A DNA stretch of 64,000 nucleotides from Hirschia baltica ATCC 49814. Its GTDB lineage: Bacteria > Pseudomonadota > Alphaproteobacteria > Caulobacterales > Hyphomonadaceae. Below are positions 16,212 through 24,968 of the stretch, one piece after another (within the stretch, counting starts at the first letter, position 1; the number at the start of each line of letters is the position of its first letter). The notes below the pieces were generated by a model. It was not told where the DNA came from and searched no databases. It worked only from the letters and a program-made list of their open reading frames with translations. Location of the stretch: positions 806,001 through 870,000 of the forward strand of contig NC_012982.1 of the NCBI RefSeq assembly GCF_000023785.1, given 5' to 3'. A program made the translations under genes and the position numbers.

Positions 16212-18947
16212 CTAGGCTTCAATGTTCTTTGTTTCAGTTTCATCAGGTTTTGCCGCTGCAGATGCTTCAGCTTCAACAACTTGTTCAACAGTTTGTGTTT
16301 GTTCTGAAGCATCCTCACCATTTGATGGTGTCGTGTCGGCTTTTGCTTCAGTTGCTGCTGCTGGCTTTGCTTTTTTCTTTTTGCGTTTCTTTTTAGGCTT
16401 GGCTGGAGCATCTTCTGCTTTTGGCATTGTTAAAGCGGCAAGAGCTGCAAAGGGACTGTCTTCCATTGCTTTGACTTGCTTAGCTGTTGGTGCAGCTGCG
16501 GCTTGTTTTTTCTTCTCATGCTGGCGCTGTTTTGATGCAAAACGCCATAATTCGATCGCGCCGGTTTCTTTGTTCTTTTGCGCAGGCATTAGGCCCATAG
16601 CTTTGAGGATTTCAACGAAATCATCTGCTGGTGATCCGACCAAAGCAGCATGCTCTGGGGGAATTGCAAAAGTTGATGTTTCAGACTTTTTGCGTTCTTG
16701 CCCCAGTGTCCATGATAAGCGTTCAGCCATATCAGCACGCACGGCACGCGGCCCAAGGCGGATATAACCAGCTGCTTCAAGGTTTGCGCGGTTCCAGCCT
16801 TTTTCAGTTTTGAAAGACGCTGAAGACGGCGGCTTCATTGGCGCATAGTCAGTGCCCAAAGCACGAAGCTTCAAACAAAGGTCAGCTTGAGCAGGTTTTA
16901 AAAGGCCCGGCATATAAGCAGCAATACGGCCTGTACGCACGCCGACTTCTTTTAAGGCAGCGCGGTCATCGCGTGAAAGAGATGAGGCCACTTCATCCTT
17001 GCGTCGGTCAATCGCGGCACCTGCATCAACGAGCTGGTGTGCAACGCCGCGCGCTAAACCTGTAAGGCGGCCAGATTTTAATGTGGCCTGTAAATCGAAA
17101 AGCGGTTTTAAAACTTCTTTTGTGTGATCTAACAGCCATTTACGAATGCGGTTTTCTGCTTGAGCGCGGATTGCGGTTTCAGCATCAGGTGCACCGATAA
17201 GGTCTGCACTCGGAGCGAGCCAATGGCTGCCGACAACAGCTTTACCAATTGTTTGCCCCTGGAATGTGATCCGGTAGTCATCAAGAATTGAGAAATTACC
17301 GTCTCCAGCTGTGCTAATAGCATTCAGCTTATCTTCAATCACTGTTTTAAGAGCTTTAAATGCGGCGTTGCGCACAGCGCGGCCTTCTAGCGTCTGGCTC
17401 GTCACTGCAGGGGTGAATGTGAGTCCATCCAGCTTCCCGACATTGTGACCTTCCACAACAACTTCTCCATCAAGGCCGACGCCTGCGTCCATAGCTTCCT
17501 CCGAGTTCAAGCTTTTTAATAGCGCCGAGGTACGACGGTCTACAAATTTCTCTACCAGACGCTCATGTAGCGCATCTGATAGCCTATCCTCAATGTCTCT
17601 CGTGCGAGATTGCCAAACTTTTATGTGTTGGATCCAGTCTGGCCGATTGGCTGCATAAGTCCAAGTGCGAATAGATGCAAGCCTTGCCTGCAATGCATCT
17701 ATGTCGCCTTCTATGTTGTCTATGCGCTCTAATTGCTTGTTAATCCACGTATCTTGAAGGCGCGCATTCGGGTTTATCAATTTTTCTGCAAAAGATTGAA
17801 CCAACCTTACATGGGCGTCAGGTCCGTGTTTTCTGAAATCAGGCAGAGTGCATAAATCCCAGAGCCGGCGAACATGTTCTTGACTTTTAACGAGGTCTTT
17901 TATCTCACTGTCGCCGCGCAAGGCCTGAAATGTAATTTCATCCAGCGCATCTGGACAGCGTTTTAAACGGCGATGTGTGGCTGGTTTGTGCAAGCTGTCT
18001 GATAGCGCTTCTAGGGACGAATAATTGAGCCTTGAATTACGCCATGAGAGAAAATCAATTGGATCAAAAGTGTGATTCTCAACCCGTTGGATATCTTCTT
18101 CTTCAAATAAGAAACAATCGCTGGTTTCGCCAAATGTACCATCATCCCGAAAGCGACCTGCGCGACCAGCAATTTGTGCTGCTTCATCTGCTCTAAGAAA
18201 ACGACTGCGATGACCGTCAAATTTTCGGCGACTCGCAAAAGCGATGTGCGAGACATCCAAGTTCAAGCCCATGCCGATTGCATCTGTTGCAACCAGATAG
18301 TCTACTTCACCAGATTGATACAATTCTACCTGTGCATTGCGTGTACGTGGTGACAAAGCACCCATTACAACAGCAGAACCTCCACGCTGGCGACGCAATA
18401 ACTCGGCAATGGAGTACACTTCCTCTGTCGAAAATGCGACAATTGCCGTTCTTTTAGGCAGTTTTGTAATCTTGATTGGGCCAGTATAATTAAGCTCAGA
18501 GAAGCGCTCTCTATGTTCAGCATCAACATGGAGGTCCAATGCATTGAGCACTGGACGCATGGTTTCTGCACCCAATAGCATTGTTTCATGCTGGCCTCGG
18601 GCGTGTAATATTCTGTCAGTGAAAACATGACCGCGATCTGGGTCACGTGCGATCTGAATTTCATCAATCGCGAGAAAAGAGACGGGGATAGAAAGTGGCA
18701 TAGCCTCGACAGTGCAGGCATAATAGCGTGCATTTTTGGGGATAATGCGCTCTTCACCTGTCACCAGCGCAACGAGGCGTTCGCCTTTGATCTTGACCAA
18801 TTTATCGTAAACTTCGCGCGCAAGAAGACGTAAAGGTAGGCCAATCATCCCGCTTTCATGCGCGACCATTCGCTCAACGGCTAGATGGGTTTTTCCTGTA
18901 TTGGTTGGCCCCAAAACCGCGCGGACATTCTTTATCCCTAAGGTCAT
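16212..18947 (-). CDS. Suv3-like DEAD/DEAH-box helicase
   Basis: 911 residues. Motif I is AVLGPTNTGKTHLA near residue 12-25, motif II is DEIQ (FLAIDEIQIARD), and motifs IV-VI are present (VVMGALSPRTRNAQ, VATDAIGMGLNLD, QIAGRAGRFRDDG). This is the alphaproteobacterial relative of the mitochondrial RNA helicase SUV3, with a Lys/Ala-rich low-complexity tail (about 835-911, AKPKKKRKKKKAKP) probably binding RNA. The ATG at 18947 is preferred over 18959 because GGAG sits six bases before it. First gene of the helicase-S4-fdxA-carD run; the precise substrate is unknown. Confidence 0.92.
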   Translation of the reverse strand: MTLGIKNVRAVLGPTNTGKTHLAVERMVAHESGMIGLPLRLLAREVYDKLVKIKGERLVALVTGEERIIPKNARYYACTVEAMPLSIPVSFLAIDEIQIARDPDRGHVFTDRILHARGQHETMLLGAETMRPVLNALDLHVDAEHRERFSELNYTGPIKITKLPKRTAIVAFSTEEVYSIAELLRRQRGGSAVVMGALSPRTRNAQVELYQSGEVDYLVATDAIGMGLNLDVSHIAFASRRKFDGHRSRFLRADEAAQIAGRAGRFRDDGTFGETSDCFLFEEEDIQRVENHTFDPIDFLSWRNSRLNYSSLEALSDSLHKPATHRRLKRCPDALDEITFQALRGDSEIKDLVKSQEHVRRLWDLCTLPDFRKHGPDAHVRLVQSFAEKLINPNARLQDTWINKQLERIDNIEGDIDALQARLASIRTWTYAANRPDWIQHIKVWQSRTRDIEDRLSDALHERLVEKFVDRRTSALLKSLNSEEAMDAGVGLDGEVVVEGHNVGKLDGLTFTPAVTSQTLEGRAVRNAAFKALKTVIEDKLNAISTAGDGNFSILDDYRITFQGQTIGKAVVGSHWLAPSADLIGAPDAETAIRAQAENRIRKWLLDHTKEVLKPLFDLQATLKSGRLTGLARGVAHQLVDAGAAIDRRKDEVASSLSRDDRAALKEVGVRTGRIAAYMPGLLKPAQADLCLKLRALGTDYAPMKPPSSASFKTEKGWNRANLEAAGYIRLGPRAVRADMAERLSWTLGQERKKSETSTFAIPPEHAALVGSPADDFVEILKAMGLMPAQKNKETGAIELWRFASKQRQHEKKKQAAAAPTAKQVKAMEDSPFAALAALTMPKAEDAPAKPKKKRKKKKAKPAAATEAKADTTPSNGEDASEQTQTVEQVVEAEASAAAKPDETETKNIEA

Positions 18948-19080
18948 TGGTGGCTCCATAGTCTATTTTGGGCGAGAAATATCACCCCATATTGCGTCTT
19001 ACAGCGTCTGCGGTGCCACGCTAGAGCGTGCCAATCAATAATAGCAAGGGGATTTTTATTTTTTTAAAACCAGAAAGGCT

Positions 19081-20037
19081 TTAGCCTTGATCTGATTGGT
19101 TTGTATCGGATGCATCAGCTTGATCCATTTCTAGGGGAAGATAAGTGATCTTTTTAGCTTCTACAGTAATCTTGCCGCGTTTTTCTGAACGTGCCTCAAT
19201 TTGAATGGGTACACGCAATTCACCTGGTCCCATATCTGCTAGAACCATTGATATCCAACGTATGTCTTTTGCTTCTTTAGCACGTTGTTCTGGTGTCTTC
19301 TTTTTATAACCAGCTAGTTCTTCGTATCGAACTTGGCAAACATAGGCTGGGCCTTTCCATCCTTTAAGGTCAATGCTTTCGACATGCCGACCATTTTCAA
19401 GATGGATGTTGTATCTGCCTTTACCGTCAAATACACGCGCAACGCCGCTGCATGGCACATCTGAAGCAGCCTTTGGCGCAAGTGCAAGCTGGAGAAGGCC
19501 AGAAATTGGGTCTACGGCTTCAAGCTTTTGCTCTAGCGTTGCAGCAGGGTCTCCAAGGTCACCATGCTCGGGGATGACATTTACTTTTACAGTTTTGCCA
19601 TCATGCGTGATTTCGGTTGAACGGTTTTTCCGTCCCTCATCATCTTTAGCAAAATAGTGCCGCAGTTGGAGGCCTGTATCTGTGATGTCACCATTTGAAA
19701 TGAGCGTAGAAGAATAATTGACAAACCAATCAACAATGCCAGCAACACTAGCACGGGTGTGGATGTTATATTTGTCTGGATAAACTTCAGCTGAAATTGT
19801 TGCCTTACCGCCTTTAATTTGAGGCAGCCAGTTCGTTGGAGGGACAAAAGCTTCCATTTCGACAACGAATTTGCGCGCTTTACCGTTTTGAATTGTATCA
19901 ATTGGGCGAACAAAATCATGTGTCTCGGTATTTTTGACTGTCTTCAATTCAGGTGAAGCTGTCGCAGATATGCCTGCCCAAACTAGTAATCCAGTTGAGA
20001 TTAAGCTTGTGCGCAAAATGGTTTTTAAACGAGACAT
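19081..20037 (-). CDS. DUF3108 domain-containing periplasmic protein
   Basis: 318 residues with a signal peptide (MSRLKTILRTSLISTG..., cleavage near ATASP). The DUF3108 core runs from about 60 to 290 (KATISAEVYPDKYNIHTRASVAGIVDWFVNY is reduced here to its key features: a beta strand pattern with SxVxGIVDWFxxY), with two cysteines (VPCSG, YVCQV) that may pair. Function of the family is unknown; members are beta-barrel-like periplasmic proteins. It is transcribed divergently from rpmB, an arrangement I believe recurs in related alphaproteobacteria. Confidence 0.86.
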   Translation of the reverse strand: MSRLKTILRTSLISTGLLVWAGISATASPELKTVKNTETHDFVRPIDTIQNGKARKFVVEMEAFVPPTNWLPQIKGGKATISAEVYPDKYNIHTRASVAGIVDWFVNYSSTLISNGDITDTGLQLRHYFAKDDEGRKNRSTEITHDGKTVKVNVIPEHGDLGDPAATLEQKLEAVDPISGLLQLALAPKAASDVPCSGVARVFDGKGRYNIHLENGRHVESIDLKGWKGPAYVCQVRYEELAGYKKKTPEQRAKEAKDIRWISMVLADMGPGELRVPIQIEARSEKRGKITVEAKKITYLPLEMDQADASDTNQSDQG

Positions 20038-20391
20038 AAGCGAAATACTCCAAGGCGAACTCTAAACAGATGCTAATTCAGAAACCAACATAATGGCGAA
20101 TTGCGGACAAAATAACTGCTTTGTGACGGCAAAATCAAAAAATAGATCAATTCGCTGTCACAAACTGAAATAGTTTTGGGTTTCTGGCATATTTAGGATA
20201 TTGGGTGGGTTAAATGACCGTAATTTTCGGGTTCAACTCTTTATTCTTGAAGAAAGAACGCGGAAGGACCAACTTGGGTGTTGACGAATGAGCATCTGCC
20301 GTGTAATTCCCGCCCTTCGATTTTTTAATAAGCCGAGCGCGCGCACTAGAATTGAAGCGGCTGCGCCTCGCTAACATAAGAGACTGAGCAT
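20038..20391. other. Divergent intergenic region between DUF3108 gene and rpmB (354 bp)
   Basis: No gene is supported here. It contains an 8-bp inverted repeat TTTGTGAC/GTCACAAA (20120-20127 and 20157-20164, 29-base spacer) upstream of the DUF3108 gene, and on the minus strand TTGATT-N17-TTATTT overlapping it as a possible promoter. On the plus strand TTGACG (20281-20286), 17 bases, TAATTC (20304-20309) is a possible rpmB promoter with a leader of about 80 bases. All are motif-based guesses. Confidence 0.4.
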
Positions 20392-20688
20392 ATGTCACGC
20401 GAATGCGAGCTTACAGGCAAGAAGCCAATCACAGGCAACAACGTTAGTCACTCTAACTTGAGAACTAAGCGTCGTTTTTTGCCAAACTTGGTAAAAGTAT
20501 CTTTGCGCTCTGAAGCTCTTGGACAAGAGTTCAAGCTTCGTATCGCTGCTTCAGCGTTGCGTACTGTAGACAAGCGCGGTGGCCTTGATGCTTTCCTTGC
20601 AAAGGAAACAGAAGAAAAGCTTAGCGCAAAAGCAGCTAAAATTAAGCGCGACATCGCGAAAAAAGTAGCTGAAGAAGCTGCTGCTTAA
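20392..20688 (+). CDS. rpmB: 50S ribosomal protein L28
   Basis: 98 residues, the alphaproteobacterial length. Starts [21 protein letters not shown], the classic L28 opening, followed by [10 protein letters not shown] and [12 protein letters not shown]; the C-terminus is Lys/Ala-rich. It binds 23S rRNA near the L1 stalk and E site. Only one of the zinc-binding cysteines of C+ L28 forms is present, so this is the zinc-independent type. A strong terminator follows 30 bases downstream, so it is a single-gene unit. Confidence 0.97.
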   Translation: MSRECELTGKKPITGNNVSHSNLRTKRRFLPNLVKVSLRSEALGQEFKLRIAASALRTVDKRGGLDAFLAKETEEKLSAKAAKIKRDIAKKVAEEAAA

Positions 20689-20718
20689 TTACTAACCTTG
20701 AAGGTTAGATGAAATTTC

Positions 20719-20750
20719 AACGCGCTCTGGTATTTCAGGGCGCGTTTTTT
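20719..20750 (+). terminator. Terminator of rpmB
   Basis: 11-bp stem with one G-U pair (20719-20729 with 20736-20746), six-base loop, run of six T. Confidence 0.9.
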
Positions 20751-20829
20751 ATTGTCGCATTCCCTAATCTGTAATGAACGACTATGCCTTGGGATGAATG
20801 ATAAGATAAATTTGTTTGGATGAGATGCC

Positions 20830-21909
20830 ATGAGTATTCTTCAACGTATGACCCAATTGATTACGGTTCTTGTAGCTGTTTTCTATATCTCGGCCTGTAG
20901 TGGAGAAAAGCGCCCAGACACTATTTATATTGGCGGAAGGATTTACACAGGTAACCCTGAAGCACCTATTGCTGAAGCTGTCGGGACGATTAAAGCGCGC
21001 ATTGTGTATGTTGGTGATGCCAATGGTATTGTTGGTGATACACATCCCACAACAAAGCTGGTCGATTTGAACGGGCAGGTCATGTACCCTGGGCTAATCA
21101 ACACGCATACAGGTGCGCTTGTTGAAGGTTTAGACGATACGGCAGGTAGCCAGATTGAAGCAGCCGCAATTGAGTATGCCAAAATGGGCTGGACAACCCT
21201 TCATGCATTCAATGTGGTGCCAGAGAATGTGCGTATAATGGAAGATTTGGCGATGTCTGGTAAATTACCCGTGCGCATTTACAATGTGCTCAATCAGGCT
21301 GGCTTTGAAAGCCTTGTTTCTTATGGGCCGGGAGTGTCTCCAGGTGGATTAGTGGAAACGCGGACAGTGCTCATTGATACCGCCCAACCATTTGACCAGT
21401 TTGTAGAGACGGGTGAGACACCTAGTTTGGAAGAAGCAATGAAGCTTGCCTTGAAAAGTCATGTGCAATTGGTTTTTAAAGTCCAAACCATTGAGTTTGA
21501 TCAGTTGCTAGATAATATTGAAATCGCTTTTCATGATGCATTGCCTGACGCTGATCCGCGTTGGCGTATTCTTGCGGATGACGCGTTATCGCCGGCATTG
21601 ATTGAGCGCGCAAAAAGCTTGGGGCTTGAGGTTGAGCGCAGCGGTGAACTGAAATTTGAAGACATTTTTAGCAAAGACACAAAGCTGGAAAACTATACAA
21701 CAGGCGCCGCTTATGTTGGTTTTCGTCAAGATATGATCGGGTCAATAGAGGTCGGTAAGCTTGCCGACTTCACAATTATGAATGGAGATTTGTTTGCTGC
21801 GGCATCCGAATCTGATGCAGCTAATGATATTAGGCCGGTCATGACAATTATCGGTGGCGCGCAAGCATGGCCAAGACCAGAAAAATCTCTTCCAGTCTTT
21901 GGTCAGTGA
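20830..21909 (+). CDS. Amidohydrolase-like lipoprotein, probably inactive
   Basis: 359 residues. A lipoprotein signal ends in FYISAC (Cys23). The N- and C-terminal beta-sandwich pieces of the amidohydrolase (YtcJ/amidohydrolase-3) family are clear: YIGGRIYTGNP, NGQVMYPGLINTHTG and GSIEVGKLADFTIMNGD. The metal-binding HxH that should follow PGLI is reduced to H93-T-G, and the other metal His blocks cannot be found. The protein is also about 200 residues shorter than YtcJ-type enzymes. I infer a catalytically dead, envelope-anchored protein with an unknown role. It is intact as a reading frame, with no sign of frameshift. Convergent with the thioesterase-like gene 12 bases away. Confidence 0.72.
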   Translation: MSILQRMTQLITVLVAVFYISACSGEKRPDTIYIGGRIYTGNPEAPIAEAVGTIKARIVYVGDANGIVGDTHPTTKLVDLNGQVMYPGLINTHTGALVEGLDDTAGSQIEAAAIEYAKMGWTTLHAFNVVPENVRIMEDLAMSGKLPVRIYNVLNQAGFESLVSYGPGVSPGGLVETRTVLIDTAQPFDQFVETGETPSLEEAMKLALKSHVQLVFKVQTIEFDQLLDNIEIAFHDALPDADPRWRILADDALSPALIERAKSLGLEVERSGELKFEDIFSKDTKLENYTTGAAYVGFRQDMIGSIEVGKLADFTIMNGDLFAAASESDAANDIRPVMTIIGGAQAWPRPEKSLPVFGQ

Positions 21910-21921
21910 GAATTTAGCCGT

Positions 21922-22710
21922 TTAGGCAAATATCGAAACGAGCTGACGTGCTAGCATCACGCATTCACCGGATGTGTTCCAGATAGCCATATTCTGGCTT
22001 GAGAATCCACCGCCAGCGCTGTCGGCGGTTGTGCGTACAAGCCACCAACCTTCTTCTGTCGTTGGGTTGTCACCAAGCATATTGATCATCCAATTAACAC
22101 TCGACATTGGTGTCCATTCTGACATGGAGGTTCCGTAGGCAGGAATAAGCGCATCTGCCAATGTGATAAGCCCAGTCATACTTTTTCGAGCATCTTCATC
22201 ATTGTGCCGTATCCACCAATACAGGTCAGGCGTTTCTGCTTTGGCAAATGGCATATTGTGGATTGGTGCGACTTCGAACTGACTGTAAAACAACGGAAAT
22301 GGCGGGTGATAGGTCTCAATTGTCGGGTCGCTAAGAGGTGTTTTCTGAACTGGACTAACGGGCGCTGGATAATCCAAAATTGATTCTGTCCGATGGTCGG
22401 CGAAGGTGAAAATGACTTCCGTCGCACAGTTTGCACCATTCTTTATTTCCGTGCGGTAGGATGATGATGTGCGGCCGCTACGAAGCAGAGAGACATCAAT
22501 ATCAACTTCGTCGCCAGTCGGGCCGACAAACGAAATCATCGCTGAGCGCAATGCTCTTTTTTCTCCGCTTATTTCACGCGTTGCATGATAGGCTAGCCCT
22601 GCGACAAGGCCCCCAAATGCAGATCTTCCCTGAGACCAGTCCTTATGGATGGGGGCAGTGAGTGTGTCTCCTGACCGCGTCATAGAGGTGAATATTTCAG
22701 AGAATTTCAT
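21922..22710 (-). CDS. Acyl-CoA thioesterase-like protein (TesB-type double hot dog)
   Basis: 262 residues. Two hot-dog repeats are suggested: the first with WSQGRSAFGGLVAGLAYHA and VSLLRSGRTSSSYRTEI, the second with WTPMSSVNWMIN and WWLVRTTADSAGGGFSSQNMAIW, the family ending. Such proteins hydrolyse acyl-CoAs. The chain substrate is not predictable. The ATG at 22710 (MKFSEIF) is preferred; an ATG at 22728 is six codons upstream and neither has a strong ribosome site. It is a stand-alone gene in the same orientation as the CoA-ester lyase upstream. Confidence 0.82.
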   Translation of the reverse strand: MKFSEIFTSMTRSGDTLTAPIHKDWSQGRSAFGGLVAGLAYHATREISGEKRALRSAMISFVGPTGDEVDIDVSLLRSGRTSSSYRTEIKNGANCATEVIFTFADHRTESILDYPAPVSPVQKTPLSDPTIETYHPPFPLFYSQFEVAPIHNMPFAKAETPDLYWWIRHNDEDARKSMTGLITLADALIPAYGTSMSEWTPMSSVNWMINMLGDNPTTEEGWWLVRTTADSAGGGFSSQNMAIWNTSGECVMLARQLVSIFA

Positions 22711-22832
22711 AGAAAATCCGTTCATCATATATTTTTCAGAAAAATATCATGACGAAAGATTGGGCCTCTGAAAACCCTGTCCTAAGGGCAGTTTATCGTT
22801 AAAAATGAATTCGAGGTGCTACTATTTATGCC

Positions 22833-23891
22833 CTAAAAACCGTATGCTGACGCCATGTCATGGTCTTTGGCTGCAATTTGCTTGGCAAGGTCGACGATAA
22901 CCTTGGCCTGCTTCCATGTTGCGTCATCCTGCATTTTGCCATCAATCATATGCACACCAGAACCATCTGGCATGGCTTCGAGGATTTTTTTGGCGAAGAG
23001 GACTTCATCAATTGCTGGAGAAAACACGTCTTTTGCAATTTTGATTTGATTCGGGTGTAGGCTCCATGCGCCGGCACATCCCATGAGGAAAGCATTTTTA
23101 AACTGTTGCTCGCAGGCATCTAGATCAGCAATATCTCCGAATGGGCCATAGAAAGCTTTAATTCCTGCAGTGCAGCAAGCATCAACCATTTTGGCGACTG
23201 TATAGTGCCATAAATCCTGCTGGGCAGCTGCGCGGGCGCTGCCGTCTGCATGCGGGTCTTCTATGACTTTGTAAAAAGGATGGCCGCCGCCGACCCGAGT
23301 TGTTTTCATTGCGCGAGAGGCGGCAAGATCGGCGGGGCCAAGTGAAATTCCGTGCATACGTGGTGAGGCGAGGCATATTTCCTCGACATTTTGAACGCCT
23401 TCAGCCGTTTCTAAAATCGCGTGGAGCATGATTGGGCGTTTGATATTTGCTTTGGCTTCCAGCTGAGCGATCAATTGGTCAGCATAATGTATGTCCCATG
23501 GGCCCTCGACTTTGGGCAGCATTATGACATCTAATTGATTGCCTGCTTTTGTGACTAATTCTGTGACATCATCTAAAAACCAAGGTGAATTCAAGCAATT
23601 AACTCTTGCCCAAAACCCCGTGCCTGTTGCCGCAAAATCAAACTCTTTTGCCATTGCCAAAGCACCAGCACGTGCCGCTTCTTTGGCGTCAGTTGGAATG
23701 GCATCTTCAAGGTTTGCGAGGATAACATCTGCTTTTTTTGCGATGTCGCCTGATTTTGCACGTACTTTTTCGATATGTGGCGGCACAAAGTGAATCATGC
23801 GTTCCACATTGACGGGAAGTTCACGAAAAGGAGCGGGTGCGCCAATAGCTAAAGGCTTGAAGAAGCTTCGTGGTGGTTTTGCTTTAGACAT
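22833..23891 (-). CDS. HpcH/HpaI aldolase/citrate lyase family protein (malyl-CoA lyase-like)
   Basis: 352 residues, a TIM-barrel CoA-ester lyase. Recognised by [43 protein letters not shown], the Mg-ligand Glu in [10 protein letters not shown] and Asp in [11 protein letters not shown], and the C-terminal [11 protein letters not shown]. The nearest characterised type is L-malyl-CoA/beta-methylmalyl-CoA lyase, which splits malyl-CoA to glyoxylate and acetyl-CoA. The substrate is inferred and could equally be citramalyl-CoA or similar. No glyoxylate or ethylmalonyl-CoA genes lie nearby to narrow it. Confidence 0.85.
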   Translation of the reverse strand: MSKAKPPRSFFKPLAIGAPAPFRELPVNVERMIHFVPPHIEKVRAKSGDIAKKADVILANLEDAIPTDAKEAARAGALAMAKEFDFAATGTGFWARVNCLNSPWFLDDVTELVTKAGNQLDVIMLPKVEGPWDIHYADQLIAQLEAKANIKRPIMLHAILETAEGVQNVEEICLASPRMHGISLGPADLAASRAMKTTRVGGGHPFYKVIEDPHADGSARAAAQQDLWHYTVAKMVDACCTAGIKAFYGPFGDIADLDACEQQFKNAFLMGCAGAWSLHPNQIKIAKDVFSPAIDEVLFAKKILEAMPDGSGVHMIDGKMQDDATWKQAKVIVDLAKQIAAKDHDMASAYGF

Positions 23892-23994
23892 TTTGGACCC
23901 TTCCCGTATCGAATTTTATATATTTTCTTCGAAACTAAACTTTATGCTGCACTGCGTCAATTAAAGATTTTAGTCGATAAATTTGGTCGCAAAA

Positions 23995-24921
23995 TTAGTA
24001 TGGGTTAGAAAGGGGATGCGCAGCTTCTAGGAGCTTTTGCAATTCATCTGTCATGACATGAGTGTAGATTTGCGTTGTTGATATATCGGCATGGCCTAGC
24101 AGCATTTGGACTGCGCGCAGATCAGCGCCGCCTGATAAAAGGTGTGTTGCGAAGGCATGTCTTAGCGCGTGAGGTGTGACTCTTTTGGGAGAAATTGCGG
24201 CTTTAGTGGCGAGGTTCTCTAGTATTTGTGCTAGTCTTCTGCGTGTGAAGTGCCCAGTTTTTCCGCGTGAAGGAAATACGTATTTATCAGCGATTTTACG
24301 GGTTTCATTCTTGGGAAGAAATTTCTCACGTACACTAAACCATTGCTCAAGGGCATCTCTAGCAGGTTTGCCTAACGGGGTTAAACGGTCTTTATCTCCC
24401 TTACCTCGTATAATCAGCGCCGTATCTTTTCCGCGTGGAAGAGATGACATTGGAAGTTCACAAGCTTCTGACGCGCGAAGGCCTGCGCTATATAATAATT
24501 CCAGAATACAGCGGTCTCTAATATCTGAGGGTTCATCGCCATCGGCGGCATTTATAAGAGCGACAACTTCTTCTTTTGACAGAACGTCTGGAATGTTGCG
24601 GATGATTTGCGGGCCGTCTAATCGTGAGGTTGGATCATCTTCGCGTTCGCCTTCTTCTAATTCAAATTTGAAGAAGGATTTTAGCGAAGACAATCGACGA
24701 GCAGCAGTTGATTTTGCCATACCTCGGCTGTCCAAGTCGCGCATATAAGCGGACAGGTTTTCACTATTTGCTCCAACCAAGCCGCCTTTATCTGCGAGGA
24801 ATTCAGACGCATCAGAAAGGTCGCGTCGATAGGCATCCAGCGTGTTTTGTGAGGCACCTCTCGAGGCGCTCATCATTTCAAGGAAAGCATCGACGCGGCG
24901 AAAATCAAGACGCACGGACAT
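23995..24921 (-). CDS. xerD: Site-specific tyrosine recombinase XerD
   Basis: 308 residues. Phage-integrase fold with an N-terminal SAM-like DNA-binding domain (about 8-92) and catalytic domain. The active-site set is complete: R149 (AGLRASE), K174 (RGKGDK), H251 and R254 (HALRHAFATHLL), H277 (LGHADISTTQ), and nucleophile Y286 (IYTHV). With XerC it resolves chromosome dimers at dif. The gene lies directly before the aro locus in related alphaproteobacteria. XerC-versus-XerD assignment is from this context and overall similarity. Confidence 0.93.
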   Translation of the reverse strand: MSVRLDFRRVDAFLEMMSASRGASQNTLDAYRRDLSDASEFLADKGGLVGANSENLSAYMRDLDSRGMAKSTAARRLSSLKSFFKFELEEGEREDDPTSRLDGPQIIRNIPDVLSKEEVVALINAADGDEPSDIRDRCILELLYSAGLRASEACELPMSSLPRGKDTALIIRGKGDKDRLTPLGKPARDALEQWFSVREKFLPKNETRKIADKYVFPSRGKTGHFTRRRLAQILENLATKAAISPKRVTPHALRHAFATHLLSGGADLRAVQMLLGHADISTTQIYTHVMTDELQKLLEAAHPLSNPY

Positions 24922-24968
24922 AGCGATTTGTCACTTTCTGAAAATAGACCCTATCATATTGATAGAAA

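Noticed and set aside
20210-20391. Minus-strand frame in the DUF3108-rpmB gap
   Set aside because: No ribosome site, no recognisable protein, and it overlaps the rpmB leader and start.
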